DNA of 64,000 bases from positions 14,500,515 through 14,564,514 of the forward strand of contig OX104131.1 in the NCBI GenBank assembly GCA_944470555.2, given 5' to 3'. Under the pieces are notes generated by a model that did not search any database, was not told where the DNA came from, and saw only the letters and a program-made list of their open reading frames with translations. The position numbers and the translations under genes are program-made. Origin of the DNA: Heterobilharzia americana. Taxonomy: Eukaryota; Platyhelminthes; Trematoda; Strigeidida; Schistosomatidae. Below, one piece after another: positions 1 to 12,479 of this stretch; position 1 is the first letter of the stretch, and each line of letters starts with the position of its first letter.

Positions 1-702
1 CACGCTTTCTGGTAAATCAGTCACCATTAACGGGAGAAAAGTGAAAGAAGTAGTCTCTTTCACCTACCTTCCTAGGCTGCATTGTTTCAACTACAGGTGA
101 CGGCGTCACAAACTAGGATGTCAAAAGCAGGGTCAGAAAAGTAAGACAGGCGTTCATTATTCTGAAATCAGTGTGGAGATCTACTGTACACAGCACAAAG
201 AACAAGATTAGGATTTTCAACACTTACATCAAGTCAGTTCTGCTATGTGGTTCAAAACTTGGCACGTCACTTAAAGCACTTCCAACAAACTACAGACATA
301 CGTCATCAACAGCTGCCTACGCTCACTCGATACTGACACTGAAGGTCAGATGGTCAGAATAATAAGAATAAGCAACAAGGGACTTTTATCTGGCTGGCTG
401 GCAACGAACCAACGAAGCAAGAACCCATCGTTCAGAAGAAAGTGGAGATGGGATTGGATTGGACATACACTGAGAAGGCCGATTGGTATACCAAGCAACA
501 GGCCCTCGAATGGAATCCAAAGGGGAAACGACGAGTTGGGCGTGTGAGAGTGACATGCAGGAGATTGTGTGAGGAAGAAATGAAAGCTTGTAGGCAGTTG
601 TGGCGTGAGGTTGAAAAGACTGAAGAGAAGAGAGTGAAATGGAGGCGTGCTACCGAAGCCCTATGTTCTACTAGTAACCCAAGGAAAAAATAATAATCAT
701 GA
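1..702 (+). mobile_element. RTE-clade LINE, 3' fragment
   Basis: This is the 3' end of the same RTE family seen nearly complete at 15357-18601. The sequence shows decayed reading frames that spell the C-terminal part of the RT ORF: a region like RNKIRIFNTYIKSVLLCGS (181-255), then WIGHTLRRP (about 460-480), then a basic GKRRVGRVR tract (about 520-550), and a tail ending in CTTAACCC-like AACCCAAGGAAAAAATAATAAT at 677-699. The frame shifts several times, so no intact protein remains. The catalytic RT core is not present; the fragment is either 5' truncated or continues outside the window. Families of this clade end in a short microsatellite tail, as here. Confidence is high for family, moderate for the exact ends. 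Confidence 0.85.
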
Positions 703-1228
703 TAATTTCTGGTTAATGTGTGAATAAATATTGCTAAAATATTCCAGCTGTTGGTGTGATCACGGGCAGTAATTTTGCTTCGAATATTACCAATATAAAA
801 ACTTATCATTTCGTGTAAGCTTTACATTAAAAATTTACTTTGTTTTTAACATTTTGATAGGAATAGTTTATTTTCAAACTTCACCACCTTAATGAAGCCA
901 AGACAATTTAACACATATATGTTAACTGTCCTAATATCCATGACCTAAGAGGTTATGTTGTCTTACACCTGAAAATAAAAGTTAATCTTGGATGTTTTTA
1001 AAGAGTAGTGTTCAGATGAAGGCGTTCAAAGCACTACACGTTCAGTTCAAGTTCCTATCAAAGCCTTATCATTGAAATCTGCGCATATATTCAACCGAAT
1101 ATTCTGAAATTTGTTCTCAGTGCCAGGTACCGTCAAACAAACATCACTATAATCTAATATGTCTCAAAACTAACTGTGCTATTCATTTCAGTTATCAACT
1201 GAGCGAAACTCTGGAAAAAAGCATTGCT

Positions 1229-1267
<39 letters not shown>

Positions 1268-1894
1268 TTACTACCATTTCATCTCCATCATCTTTAATCA
1301 ATCCACCGGATTTTATGATATCAAAGGTAATAAAATGAGGAATGAAAAAACGAAAACCATTCCATCGTCCCATTTTTGTAAAAGTTCATCTTAGTCACTA
1401 ATAATAAAAGGAATTCCTAAGGAAATTTTGCTGTAAATTTTTTTTTCCAATGCCAGTAAAGATTAAATGTATGCAGAACATTAAATTTTATAGTTTTAAA
1501 ACCAATCGGTATTTTCCGTGTTCCTCTTACTTTCGATTACATTGCGTATAAGTGAAGTCTTTCCTAGCATTGATAGAGATTTATTGGTTAGTTGCTAACC
1601 GCCACATTACCCGTAATTGACAATTCTTTATTGGAAGGTCATATTCCATCTTAGTCACATATAAGTTACTATCCGCATTCATAATGCTCGTTTTCCTTGT
1701 TCCTGATCTTTAGGTGTGAATAATCTTGGAGAAATACACAGTCAAGGGGCTTGCTATTCAGCCTTTTGATTTCAATTAGTTTAGTCAATCGTAATTAGTT
1801 ATTAAAATCAAAGTAGTTAGCTAGTTATCCTGTTCCACAACCAAGTTTAACAGAAAGTCCACTAGACATAAACAAAGTAAATATCACCTCGTGA
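703..1894. other. No gene seen; contains CT/CA microsatellite
   Basis: I see no protein-like reading frame and no recognised repeat in this AT-rich stretch apart from the (CT)n(CA)n tract at 1231-1268. Short open frames here are chance frames. Confidence 0.5.
1231..1268. repeat. (CT)n(CA)n compound microsatellite
   Basis: About nine CT units run directly into about ten CA units. No motif suggests function. Confidence 0.95.
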
Positions 1895-2100
1895 TATGCT
1901 TGATGGCTAATAGTAGAATGTAAGTCAGGCGCTCCTTCCTATTTGAAACTAATCAGCTGGATGTACCTGCCTCCCAATAGATGATGTTGTTTCCACTGGG
2001 ACTCGAACCCACCATCTATCACTTCAAACTCCAAACTGTTGTTTTGATACTTGTAATTGCGCATCACTATCTAGGGTCGAATTGCTTGATCTTTTCCAGA
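1895..2100 (-). mobile_element. SINE-A (hammerhead SINE), decayed copy
   Basis: On the minus strand a tRNA-like head with B box GGTTCGAGTCCC-like sequence (reverse complement near 2000-2012) is followed by the hammerhead region (about 1970 down to 1915). The ribozyme core reads CTGATTAG instead of CTGATGAG, and the GACGAAAC strand is mutated, so activity is not expected. A piece of the family's tail (TTGTAATT... reversed) lies at about 2050-2100 on the head side, as in several other copies here. Confidence 0.55.
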
Positions 2101-2554
2101 TAATCACATGAATATACATGTGAATATCTGATTGAATAAATGGACGAGATAAATGGTTATGTACATTTCGAAGAATAGAGAGCGTATAAAAGTCACCTGT
2201 CAACATATAACTAGTAGTGTTTCAATTAAACAAGAACCTTTCAGCAAAAATGCTAAAATTTTTCCCACTTTTTGTGTTGATTACAAAACCAAGTGACTCG
2301 GCTGATGTAACTACACAAGTATTAAGATCAATACATATATCAGTATCACAAAATATCAGTAATTATTATTTATTGCACTGAATAACTTAGGAAGAGGTCT
2401 GTAGCTAATTATTCAACTCATTACATTAAGAAGTTCCGTGACTAAATGGTTCACAAATATCATGTCTAAATATTAATGGTATCTGTGATGATGCAAACAC
2501 TGAGAATGGGATGATAACGTAGAAGAGTGCACAGAAAGATGCATTGACTTAGTT

Positions 2555-3865
2555 TTTTTTACAGTTCTATCCGCCTTCCTTGTCAATAACACATATAAGA
2601 AGGTGATGCTGTCCTCACTTTCTCTCTCAGTGGTGAAGGTTTTCGCTGGATGGACGCTAATTAATTTATCCAGTATAATCCTTGCATCGTTCTCCTTATT
2701 CACAATCAAGAATGTATCATCTACACAACGGCAGTAAAATTCTAACCCGCTTATGATACTTTCCAGAGAGCCATCTTCTGATTTCACTGAGATTGGGCCT
2801 AGTGGTGACCACATAGCGACAGTGTCTGACTTTCTATAGAATTTCTTGTTGAATAGAAAGTGCACATTCATTGCATATAGTAAGAGAAGCTCCTTCAAGG
2901 TGGATGTCGTAATTTCAATTTCTATATTCCTCTTTATCAGACCGCTATGTATAAAGTCTACTGTTTCAATCAGAAGGACATTTGTGAATAGGGATGATAC
3001 GTCTAACGATGTCATTTACTTATTATTCACATTCAAATGTCTTATCTTATCAATAAAGTGAAAGGCATCTTGACGCTGTGCTTTAAAACGTCCTCAGGCA
3101 ATGGTTGCCAGAGTTGTACTAGCCATTTTGCTGTAGCATGATAAGCAGAGTTTGACATGTCAAGAATTGGTAGGAGTGATAATTCGTTCTCATGCACTTT
3201 TAACAAACTGTATAACCTCGTTCACACTGTACCGGTAGGTCTGAGTGATTCATACACACTTTGTGAAATGAAGCCTTGCTGTTTCAACTTCTCTAAGGAT
3301 TTACATATTTGTCTCGCAGTCTTCTCTGTCATGTCAGTATTGGTTGATAGTTTCTACAATTTGCTATGATCACTAGGAAGGCTGTTCATTTTATCCAGGC
3401 ATTCCGGTTTGCTCATAATAACCACCCCTGAACATTTATCAAGCCTAGTGATCAATAGATCCTCGTTGATTCGGGTTAACGTAAGGCTTCTCTATGTTTT
3501 CTAGTCGAGATGCCTCTAGCATTCTGCTTACTATTCATATATTTGTAGCAACAGTCAACCAGGATAGACTTGAATATTTCCACCTCCTCACTTGAAAAAG
3601 GTGATTTGTCTTCTGTCTCTGAGCACAAGTTTTCAAACTGAACTTCAGTGTCTATTAGGTGTAATATGAATGTCAGAAAACTTAGGACCTAGAGATAATG
3701 CATGTAGTGCTACAGTTTCAAGATCAACATTGGAGAAATTGTGGACACACCGACCAGGATTTGGAGGAGATCTCATTTCTGAAGTTTGGTTCTCCGAACT
3801 TTGAATAAGGTGAATTGGATGTGTTTGGAAAAGGACATTAGGGTATGTAATACTTGACGATTAAG
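2555..3865 (-). pseudogene. Penelope-like element PLE1, left copy, 3' truncated
   Basis: The minus strand encodes the RT of a Penelope-like element. Visible features in order are a GPKFSDIHITPNR stretch (about 3690-3650), an HREALR region (about 3490), KQGFISQSVYESLRPTGT (about 3280-3225), a YSLLKVHENELSLLPILD region (about 3210-3160), TSLDVSSLFTNV (3012-2977) and the catalytic CVDD box (2716-2727), where family members usually have YVDD. Frameshifts and a stop after PTGTV interrupt the frame. At about 2555 PLE similarity stops at a run of A on the coding strand, so the linker and GIY-YIG domain present in the right copy are missing. PLEs copy themselves by target-primed reverse transcription; this copy cannot code for a working enzyme. 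Confidence 0.9.
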
Positions 3866-4488
3866 TCAATGAATAAATAAGGTTTAGATATGAACATAAT
3901 GGAGATGTAAAAGAGGTGACTAAAATAATAGTAGTAATAATAATAATAATGAGAGCATTTAAAAAGGCCTATGGATAGGATCATTTAATAAATTTTCTTT
4001 GGTGAGTACATGGAGGAAGGCTGAACAAATATCTTTGTGACACATAGGTTCAGATTGCCTGTTAGAATTCTTATATCCTCAGTTATATATATATATATGC
4101 AAAAGACGGGTTCGAAGTTTATCGGAAAGGTTCAATGGGATATAGTGGATGATTTTGAACGATTTCATTTCATCCAAATATCGAATATTTTCTGTGCAAA
4201 TTCAATTAGCTCTTATCTTAGCCATGAAGGTATGTGTTCGCTAACTCGTTAGTGATGTTGCCTAGTTGTACACCTGATATAACTGCTTCCACGGGAGCAT
4301 TTGAATTGGCGAATATTCATAGAAATGGCGAAAGTCAGTAACTCGTCGTTCGTTTGGCACGAAAACAATGCGTTAACTATAAAATAATGAGCAGGGATTA
4401 GCTGGATAAAAGGTTCTTTTGATAGTGGAACAATATCTTACTAAGTATATCCCCATCACATTGTGGTTTTCTACCCAGTCGGTTCGTA
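3866..4488. other. Unassigned sequence inside left arm
   Basis: There is no recognised gene or element. It contains an (AAT)n patch at about 3933-3952 and a short TA run at about 4083-4098. The same sequence occurs inverted at about 24978-25601. Confidence 0.5.
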
Positions 4489-4489
4489 A

Positions 4490-5315
4490 TCATTATTATT
4501 TTATTCTCCCTTGGGTTCGACTCATCATGACTTCTTTCCATGTGTTGCTCGCTCCCATTTCGGTATTCATGTCACCCATTTGAATTTTGATGTCACCAAT
4601 TGGAGTGGGGTCTTGTCTAGTACTGATTGCAGTTCTCTGTAGAATTCCTCCTTCTCCTCTTCATCCACATTATTTGTAGGTGCACAGCGTAACATTGTAC
4701 AATTGTGAATGTCCTTCCTTTCGAGTGGAATCTTGCTGTCATGATCCTGATCCTGATCCTGATGATGGAGGTGGAGACTGGTTCCCACTACATGAGAGCC
4801 TTCGGTGGTCTTGGGAACATCATCATAGTCACTCGAAATCTCAGTGTGCTCGTTGTTGTTGTCTGGGTGACAATATCGGAGTAGATTATTGACCCTCCAG
4901 TTAAGAGTTTGGAGAATCCACTTCCATTCCATCTGCTTATCCCTTGCAGATTCCTACCACTTATATGCCATATCTTCTCATTTCTTTCTCTGTCTGGGCT
5001 GCCTTGCCAGCCAGCTGCAAACATCGTACAGACATTCCATCTTCCTATGCTTACTTTTACTTTCATCGAGAGAAGTCACATCGGCCGATTGGCTTTCTGA
5101 AGGCTTTCATCAACCGGCGTCATTTCGTCTCTCCGATTCCAGAGAGGATGAGGATTATTTTTATTTTTATCTCTTTTTATGCTTTGAAGTTTCTTTAACG
5201 ATTGAATTGGTGTTTTGGGGTAAGGTTGCTAGCTCTATACCCAATCTTCCCTGTTTATCCGGGCTTAGCTTACGACCGGACTGTCTAGTAACTAGTGAAC
5301 TAGTTAACCAGGCGA
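4490..5315 (-). mobile_element. Internally deleted RTE (left copy)
   Basis: On the minus strand this begins with the same 5' end as the long RTE at 15357 (GCCTGGTTAACTAGTT...), runs through the 5' UTR and the first part of the endonuclease ORF (starting MKVKVSIGRWNV at about 5066, with SRWNGSG and SIIYSD recognisable), then at about 4520 jumps directly to the terminal AACCCAAGGGAGAATAAAATAATAAT tail. About 2.4 kb, including all of RT, is missing. The coding part is also frameshifted. See the matching right copy at 24152-24977. Confidence 0.85.
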
Positions 5316-5329
5316 AGTTAATCCGTTCG

Positions 5330-5770
5330 TATAGTTGTCACATAAAACTCAGGGGGTAACCCACTTCAGTCAATGAGTTTGAAGTGCACCCCAATCCTTT
5401 TTGTAGCTCATCATCTGAGTTGAATTTCCTTGCTACGGTTACCAAACATATAACAAGGTTTCTTCTTCATCATGTGGGTGTGGAAATAAAGGAGTGTGTG
5501 TATCGGCAAGTAGGTCTGCTTCTTCTGTACACACTTCTCCAAAGTGAGACATTCCTTCACTTGCTCATTATGACACTAAGGAAGTGGAACTTGTTGCCAT
5601 ATTCCTTCTCACAAGTAAAAGCAAGTGAAGACGGTATGTTGTTAAAGTTCTTCAACATTTCTCTCCTACACCTAATCTGATTAATTATTGGCGAATTTAC
5701 CACCCACATGTCATTAGTACATATCTGCCTTGTCGACGACATTTTTTCGTGGTTCATTCTGCATCTTATT
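5330..5770 (-). pseudogene. Penelope-like element PLE2, fragment (left copy)
   Basis: The minus-strand translation contains KNFNNIPSSLAFTCEKE, then GNKFHFLSVIMSK, then SVYRR, the region just after the RT catalytic box of PLEs. The stretch ICTNDMW (about 5720-5700) lies where the catalytic aspartates should be and does not keep them. Residual RNLV- and DDEL-like residues follow with stops, up to the point where the deleted RTE starts. The family differs in sequence from PLE1 in the same arm. It is a decayed fragment. Confidence 0.7.
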
Positions 5771-6355
5771 TAGAGCGAAGTGTGAGTGGATTGAGTCTAG
5801 TTGTGAGTTCATCACGATTTATTCCTCTTGTCCATGATATGTATAACCGAAAACAAACTGTACATTTATTGTACTTCAAAGCAGTAATTCCTTGAGATTA
5901 AATTCTAGAATTACAATACTGATTTATTTTTCACTCACTTGATAATATCTGAAAGCAACAGTCCCAGTGAGCAATGCAGTGGGAATAGTGACAATACATC
6001 TAACAATCTCATTCATTTTTCACTCATATTCACCTCCATCACCTTGAAGTTAAAATCAGTACGACATATACATATCACATGAACACACCATTTTGTGTAT
6101 CCATATGTAAATATGTATATATGTTGGTTTCTTTTCTAATGAAAATGTTCGAGAGTTAAGTCTTTGTGTTTGACTAAAGTGTAGCGGTTGGTGACACGAT
6201 TCAGATTCAGATTTGTGGTTTCAGGATAAAAGGCTATCAGTGTATTAATCTTTTTCCAGTAGATCTCATTGTCTCAAAAGTCCTCTGTTGAATGATTCAG
6301 TTGATGATGCAGACAGCACTTCTGATGGGAGTCACTTCAATGGGCTGATTATTCG
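5771..6355. other. Unassigned inner part of left arm
   Basis: No gene or known element is seen. The sequence is repeated inverted at 23112-23696 with only a few changes. The similarity ends sharply at 6355. Confidence 0.5.
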
Positions 6356-6467
6356 ACTTAAAAATCAGTAAGTGCTCCACTGAGACAACATTCACCACTT
6401 ACTTTCGTACTATTTTGCTTTGCTTGTGAAGTGGTCTGACCTGGTAGGAAAGAAAAGAGAAGGTAGG

Positions 6468-6655
6468 TCAAGTCCAGAGATATTTCCTGTGTAGCGTGAC
6501 TGCATCTTTCCTGTCTATGTGATACGATAAAATGTTCTGCTCATGAAGTCGTTCTTCGTTTTTTAGGCTAGCTATCGTAGGGATCATACGAGTGGTCGTC
6601 CTCTGAACGCTTTCCAAAAGGTCTGCGTCGTCTTTCAGACATGGATTTGACTTTG
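6468..6655 (-). pseudogene. CR1/Jockey-like LINE, RT C-terminal fragment
   Basis: One minus-strand frame reads PCLKDDADLLESVQRTTTR, then MIPTIASLKNEERL, then LSYHIDRKDA before a stop at 6468-6470. This matches the conserved patch after the RT domain in CR1/Jockey-type LINEs (pattern KD..LLE.VQRRAT....L..L.YEERL..L.L..L.YRR.R.D). No RT core precedes it here. It may be from the same family as the fragment at 35035-35290, which holds the catalytic region. Confidence 0.6.
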
Positions 6656-7644
6656 TGCTTGGTTTTCTAATTTATTTTTAACTAAGGATATTTTAAGGTG
6701 GTGAACATATTACCACTTATGTTAGTAAACGTTCAGCCTAGAGGGCCCTAGAAGTTTGAGCTGAGACCAGTAGATAGTGAGCTGTGATCTTCAAATCATG
6801 AGTCACGGTGACCACCGGGTAATTGTGAGTCAATATGGTGGGTAAAGGAGTCTCAAAAAAGATTGTTAGTGTTGCTTTCTCTCACTCACTGTGAATTTTT
6901 GTGCTCTTCCACCACGACACAGTAAATGACAGTGTACTCCTATTATATACAAACATGATCTACAAGTTTAACAGTAGAGAAAAAAAATAGCCAGGGAAAT
7001 AGGAAATAGTGGTTTGGTGAAAAGACCTGATGATGTACAAAACCATACTAGCCCGACATACGAGCAAGAGAACAATATACTGTTGAGTCGAAGAAGAGAC
7101 GGCTCGACGAGACGGTAGATCTACAGAAGCCCTACATTGGGAAGACAATATCTGGATTTTCACAGTTTTTGTTCGATTCAATGCAAGTGAAGTCTAATAG
7201 GAGGTCGATTTAATAGGATCTATTGTATCTGTGCATCAGACACAACGGATGAACATATCACTTATAAAAAACGGATACCTTTTGACGTATATCAACTGAG
7301 GTCTAAGTCAGCTAATACCAATGAGCATTCCTTACTCGGTTTTTAAGGAAAGTGTTTATATTACTCTAGTATATAAAAGGGAGTTAAATAGTAAGATTCT
7401 GAGACAAAGGCTAAGAAAACTTCATCAATAAAACATGTACAGTCAACCTTATAATTTTCTTTTACCAGTCTGTTTCTATTTTGTGCATACACATACATAA
7501 GGAACAGTAATGAAATTTTGCAATGGAGGATGGGATAAAATGTACTTAAGTAGCCTCAAGAACAGCTGGAGTGTAAAGCTCTGATAAGTGTAAGTGTAAG
7601 ACAAATTTCCTCTATTATAGTCAAGTATTGGGACTGGGCTAGCA
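6656..7644. other. No gene seen
   Basis: AT-rich sequence without a recognised element. The short open frames have no protein-like character. Confidence 0.45.
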
Positions 7645-7815
7645 GCTGCGTCTCGCAGCTCAGCTGGTAGAGCACCAGTACAGTGACTTAGAAGCCGCTG
7701 GTTTGAATCCTATCACATCCGAGATTTTCATTTCACCTTCAACCATCATCGAGTATCAATATTGCGATTCCGCCAAGCGACGGCTATTTCAGATAGTCAA
7801 ACTGATAACGAAGTA
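7645..7815 (+). mobile_element. SINE-C, tRNA-derived, best copy
   Basis: The head looks like a tRNA gene: A box TAGCTCAGCTGGTAGAGC-like sequence at 7657-7674 and B box GGTTTGAATCC at 7700-7710. It is followed by a body starting GATTTTCATTTCACCTTCAA that recurs at about 18720, 32845, 54045 and 61210. The 3' part of the tRNA fold is replaced by the body, so this is a SINE and not a tRNA gene. Confidence 0.75.
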
Positions 7816-8722
7816 TATTATGGAAGCAGATTACACAACTAATATTCAAACAGCTTTCAAAATTTCATGCAAAAAGACTGAGGAAAGCATATTGAGATTC
7901 ATGGAAACGATAGCCATAAGCAAACTGAAACCACCCTTATGTATCTACACATCTACCTCGGCAAACTTTATTCGTTTTTATTACCGAGATCGGGATCAAA
8001 ATATGTCATGCTTCTTTTGTCATCTTCAATCTTGGTCCACCATAATCATAACTGTTTTAATTTCCTTCCTATTCTCTGGTTTAAAATAAATTGACTTGAC
8101 AAATAAATATGTGGTCAGATTGTTGGGGACCTTGTTGCGTGAATTCGCTACACTACTCATCTAAACTTCATCTTTCAGTTAAACCATTAAAATTTATAAA
8201 GGAGACTAATCGTTTCAAAATAATATCTTCCTGATTAAGAAAATATTCTTGCAGACTGAAAGGTGTACCAGACAATTCGATCCAGCCATGGACTTGACCA
8301 GCTACCAATAAGATTCACTCAACACTTCAACTCAAGAGTTGTTATTAGCAAGCATTTTGGCTAACAGCTTTAAATCTCTTTAGCCTTCTTATATACCATA
8401 ATGAGCAATCACAAAAGAGATTGATAAAAGGAGAAAATTAACTTCATGAGAAAGTCTCTTCCCAGCGACTTTATTCTCCAAACTGTCCAGCTGTAGAGCC
8501 TCTAGATTTGTGTTTCATAGTTATCAGCTTACTGTTACAAATTACTGCAAATAAAGTGGAGTGCCAGTATTTAGAATATCATTCTAATTATGAAATAATT
8601 GAAAATCATATAAATCATTAACACTGATGAAGACATAACAGAAATTGGATAGGCACTTTTAGATTCGAACAAAAAGTTGTACAAGCTGACAGAATATTTG
8701 AAAGCTGGTATGTGTGGAGATT
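7816..8722. other. No gene seen
   Basis: AT-rich sequence with no element I recognise. A 128-codon open frame covers 7703-8089, but its first part is the SINE-C body and the remainder has no recognisable motif. Confidence 0.45.
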
Positions 8723-9697
8723 ATTATTATCATTTCTCTTGGGTTCCTAGTGGGATATAGGGTTTCAGTAGCACGTCTCCATTCCACTCTGTTCTCTGCA
8801 ATCTTTTGAACCTGGCTCCATGACTGTCCAGAAGCTCTCATTTCTTCCTCACACGATCTCCTGCATGTCACTGTCGCTTCGGACGCCTAACTCGCCGTTT
8901 CCCATCTGGGTTCCACTCCAGAGCCTGGCCTGGTGAGTGATATCCCCAATCGGTCTTCTCAGTGTATGTCCAATCTAATCCATTTCCACTTTCTTCTGAT
9001 GTGTTCGTTGTCAACCAGCCAGACAAAAGTTCCTTGTTGCTTATTCTTATCAGTCTGACCATCTGATCTTCAGTGTCAGTATCGAGTGAGCGTAGGCAGC
9101 TGTTGATGACGTATGTCTGTAGTTTGTTGGGAATGCTTTTTGTATCGCACCATATAGAAGCAGTGACTTGACTGACATTAGTGTTGAAAATCTGGATCTT
9201 GTTCCACATGCTGAGTGCAGAAGATCTCCACACTGGTCTCAGATTAATGAACACCTGTCTTGCTGTCTTGCCGATCTTGACTTTGATGTCCTTGTATGTG
9301 CCGCTTGTAGTTGAAACGATGCTGCCTAGATAGGTGAAAGAGGCTACTTCCTTTAAGTTTCTCCAGTTGATGGTGATTGGAGCTTGTTGCTGTTGGAGGT
9401 GGTGTTCGTTGGGTATCATCATCATCATCAACTCCCACTACTCTAAGATCACTTGAAGTCCCGTCTTCGCTGTCCTGCCTCTTCTGCCAACTTTTGGATT
9501 TTGCCTATAGATCTTCGAGTTTATGCGACATCAGACAGAGACCATCGGCGAAGTCCAAGTATTTTAGGTTCTTTTCCGCGGTCCAGCGTATCCTCCTCTT
9601 CTCTCTCCTCACTGTTTGTTGCATGATCCAGTCGACCACAATCAGAAATATCATGGGTGATAGTAGACAGCCTTGTCTTACTCCTGTCGATATGTGA
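8723..9697 (-). mobile_element. RTE LINE, 5'-truncated 3' fragment
   Basis: The minus strand starts at about 9697 inside the RT domain (GVRQGCLLSP, then FLIVVDWIMQQ), continues with a KTGLQV-like patch, a Q-rich stretch, RNLKEVASFTYLGSIVSTT, NKIQIFNTNV and a WTYTEKTDW region, and ends in the CCCAAGAGAAATGATAATAA tail at 8723-8750. Frames are disrupted several times; the FADD catalytic box is not readable. 5' truncation is usual for LINE insertions. Confidence 0.88.
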
Positions 9698-12364
9698 TGA
9701 GATCTTAAAAATACGAATGAACAGAATGAAAAAGAAGAAGCGGTGATTTTGGGACACTAGAAGAAAAGACTATAAAAGAAGAGGTGAGATACATAGTGGT
9801 GAAACATGGCTGGTTAGCAGGAGAATACTAATATCATATAATGTCATTCTAACAGAGTTGTATATCCTTTCACGTACAGTGTGTGAAACTGTGTCATCCC
9901 TGACCCTTAGAATCTTATACAGCATTTACTGTGAAGGAAGCTGACCTTTCAGGTGTGTACTCCTAGTGTTGCGATTCTTGGTTTTCAATACTGGGATTCG
10001 ATCATCTGGAATTCTTTGAATAATGACACACTAACCACCGACCATCAAATCCCAGTGCATTACCATAACTTTTCACCAACCTCAATGAGGACATCACAAG
10101 ACTGATTGATAAGCTTCAGTCTGTAGCAGTGATCTGAAAAACCCATCAGTGACCATTCAGTGATCAGTCAGTGCATTGTGTTTTTGTCGCATGCCATCAG
10201 TTTGCAGAATACAAGGATGCCAGTAAGTCAGACAGTCAAAGTATTTCTCATTGAGCCTCACTCATTGCCATACCATACTTTCCCCAATGAAAAGTTGAGG
10301 AAAATTACTGTTCACTTGAAGCTAGGTTGTTCGGTCCTCGGTACAGGTGTTCTGTGGTGATTGGACACAGCTTTATCCATAGTCTTCCCAGTTGGTGACT
10401 TATAAGTTGACCCAAAACAGTCCAACCTAAACACTGGTTAACACTCCCAATATTATCTGATATATTTGCATATTGACAAACTTTTGCAAAAGGCAGTGTC
10501 ATAGGAGGCGCTGATAGTACCTCCACTACTAGATTCTTTAACGAAGTGCTTATTAAACTCATAGTTGAGAAGAAACAAATGTTTATGAGTATAGTCATCA
10601 GGTTACTTGTAAAGGACACATCACATGTAAACGTCATCGAAACAAAAGTCTTAAGAATAATGAATAAGTGACAGGCTTCAAATCTAATTCACTGAGCACA
10701 GGAGCTACATACCTGACTCATGTATAAATAAGAACAGTGTAGTAGTGAGACTATCACTATCAAATATCAAAGCTCATGCGGTAATCGATATCAGAACAAT
10801 CAGTTTGTTAATCTCCGCTTCTCTTTCTCTACCCTTTGCTTCTCTCTATCTCTCTGTCCGTAACATCCATCTGAGGATAAGTAAAACAAAAAATCCCGCC
10901 AGAGTTAATTAAGTAGTCATTACAGTGAATTATTTGTTCTATGTACAATAATTGTTACATGGCATACATGTGCATTTGTGAGTATGTGGTGTAAATCCAC
11001 CAGTTTATATGTGTGGGGGGGTAGGTGTAAGTAAGCACTAAATAATTACAATAAACATTTTGATATATAGAACGGTAAGGGAAAAGAGACGGAGAGACAG
11101 AATTAGATAAAAATATGAATGAGGAGAAAGGAAAAGCATTACAGGGAAGAAAAAGCATTTTAAAAAACAATAATAACTAACTAGGGTAAAACTAACCTGT
11201 CCTACGTTGCTCTAAACTCAACTCACAATCCAACGCTTGGTGAACTCTGCTTCACGATGATAGGAACAGCTGACATCGAAGGATAACTTATTGTTGGAGA
11301 TAAGTGGTTGTACCGTTTGCTTTCATAAACACTACTTTTGTTAGTTACTCGATAACTGACAGTAATTGAATCCTGTTGGCATGCTCCTTTTTCGTACTTT
11401 GAACTCATCAAACACAGTTGTCGGCATCCCCATCAGTACTCGCATTGGCGCTGAGACTAAAACAACAAACGGTAGGTGGGTTAGTGCTATAAAGTTACCT
11501 AACTTATCAAGTGTAGATTTTCAGCAGATTTTAAGGAACTTTTATCACTGAGTCGATATCACTTGAAACATTCTTCGAGGTAAAAAAAAAAGGTATCATG
11601 GTGTTCACTTAGAGCGTAATTAAAGACGTTACACAGCGGTTTCCTTGAAAAAACAGAGTGTTTCCACCATCAAAAGATATGATATCCTTGACTCTGAGAA
11701 TAATGTGAAGAAAATGAACATAAAAGTTGTGATGCGCTTACTGTGAACTGAGACATCTTGTACTTTCCACTAAAACAGTCACTCACACAATGTGCTTCAT
11801 TTTTTCTTCTGCTTCTATCTTGATTTGCTCTTAATGTACCCGCATTGTCTCTTGCATTTTTCTGGGAAGAATCTTGACCCATTGCTGGTAATTGCCTATG
11901 ATTTCTGCCGCCCTCTCAGCACATACTACTTATACGGATTGTGATCAGCAGTGCCCACTACTATACTACTATCTAATTTAAATAGCTACAATCCGCTCAG
12001 TCGAGTAAACAGTTCTCACTAAGTGGATAGGAATGATAAAAATATCTTATTATTTCATCCTAGAATCTTGCCTACTCGAAATTGAAACAGAATTCTTGAC
12101 GACTGCGTTCATATTTGAACTTCTGAATGAGATTTCCGTGATCAAAGTGTTCATTGCATCATGCTACACCTTGTTAAAGTTGTTAAATTTGCAAGCTGTT
12201 ATTATCCACGGTAAGAGTAGGTGTTGATTCTGCTACTCAGAGCACTGAATTCTGAAAATAGATATTTTAGATATTTGTTAAAATATTGGATGCAATGGCC
12301 ATCAAACACTGCCCAACTTAGGTCTTATGCTTGTTAAGACTTATCAGTAGATTGTCTCTGAAAC
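9698..12364. other. No gene seen
   Basis: 2.7 kb without a recognised element. The longest open frame (10305-10637, minus strand) has no known domain and a composition like the surrounding DNA. A pyrimidine-rich CT patch lies at about 10817-10858. Confidence 0.4.
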
Positions 12365-12475
12365 CTTGAGGAAACTGATTTCCCCTTAGATTCCGGAGCC
12401 CGTGTCATTCAGTGATGTAGTCACAAACGTAACCACTGAGCCATTCCAGGAGACATTACCTACTGTACGACAAGA
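12365..12475 (-). mobile_element. SINE-D, tRNA-like head
   Basis: The minus strand reads TGGCTCAGTGGTTACG (A-box-like) near 12450 and a GGCTCCGGAATC B-box-like site near 12395. Related heads occur at about 43785-43835. Body and ends are uncertain. Confidence 0.4.
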
Positions 12476-12479
12476 TTAG

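Larger units (their letters stand above)
2555..6355. repeat. Left arm of large inverted duplication
   Basis: This segment is the reverse complement of 23112-26908. Paired positions add to 29467 over the inner part and to 29468 over the outer part. The shift is explained by two indels near 4090-4140: the TA run is 15 bases on the left and 17 on the right, and the right copy lacks one T near 25330. By eye I found only about ten differences in 3.8 kb. The arm holds, from outside in, a truncated PLE1 (minus), unassigned sequence, a deletion-derived RTE (minus), part of PLE2 (minus) and about 600 bases of unassigned sequence. Confidence 0.95.

Noticed and set aside
4889..5680. 156- and 98-codon plus-strand frames in the left arm, repeated in the right arm
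   Set aside because: They lie antisense to the deleted RTE and to PLE2, and their conservation reflects only the recent duplication.
7645..7720. A true tRNA gene
   Set aside because: The A and B boxes are present, but the 3' half of the cloverleaf is replaced by a body repeated at several other loci, so it is a SINE.
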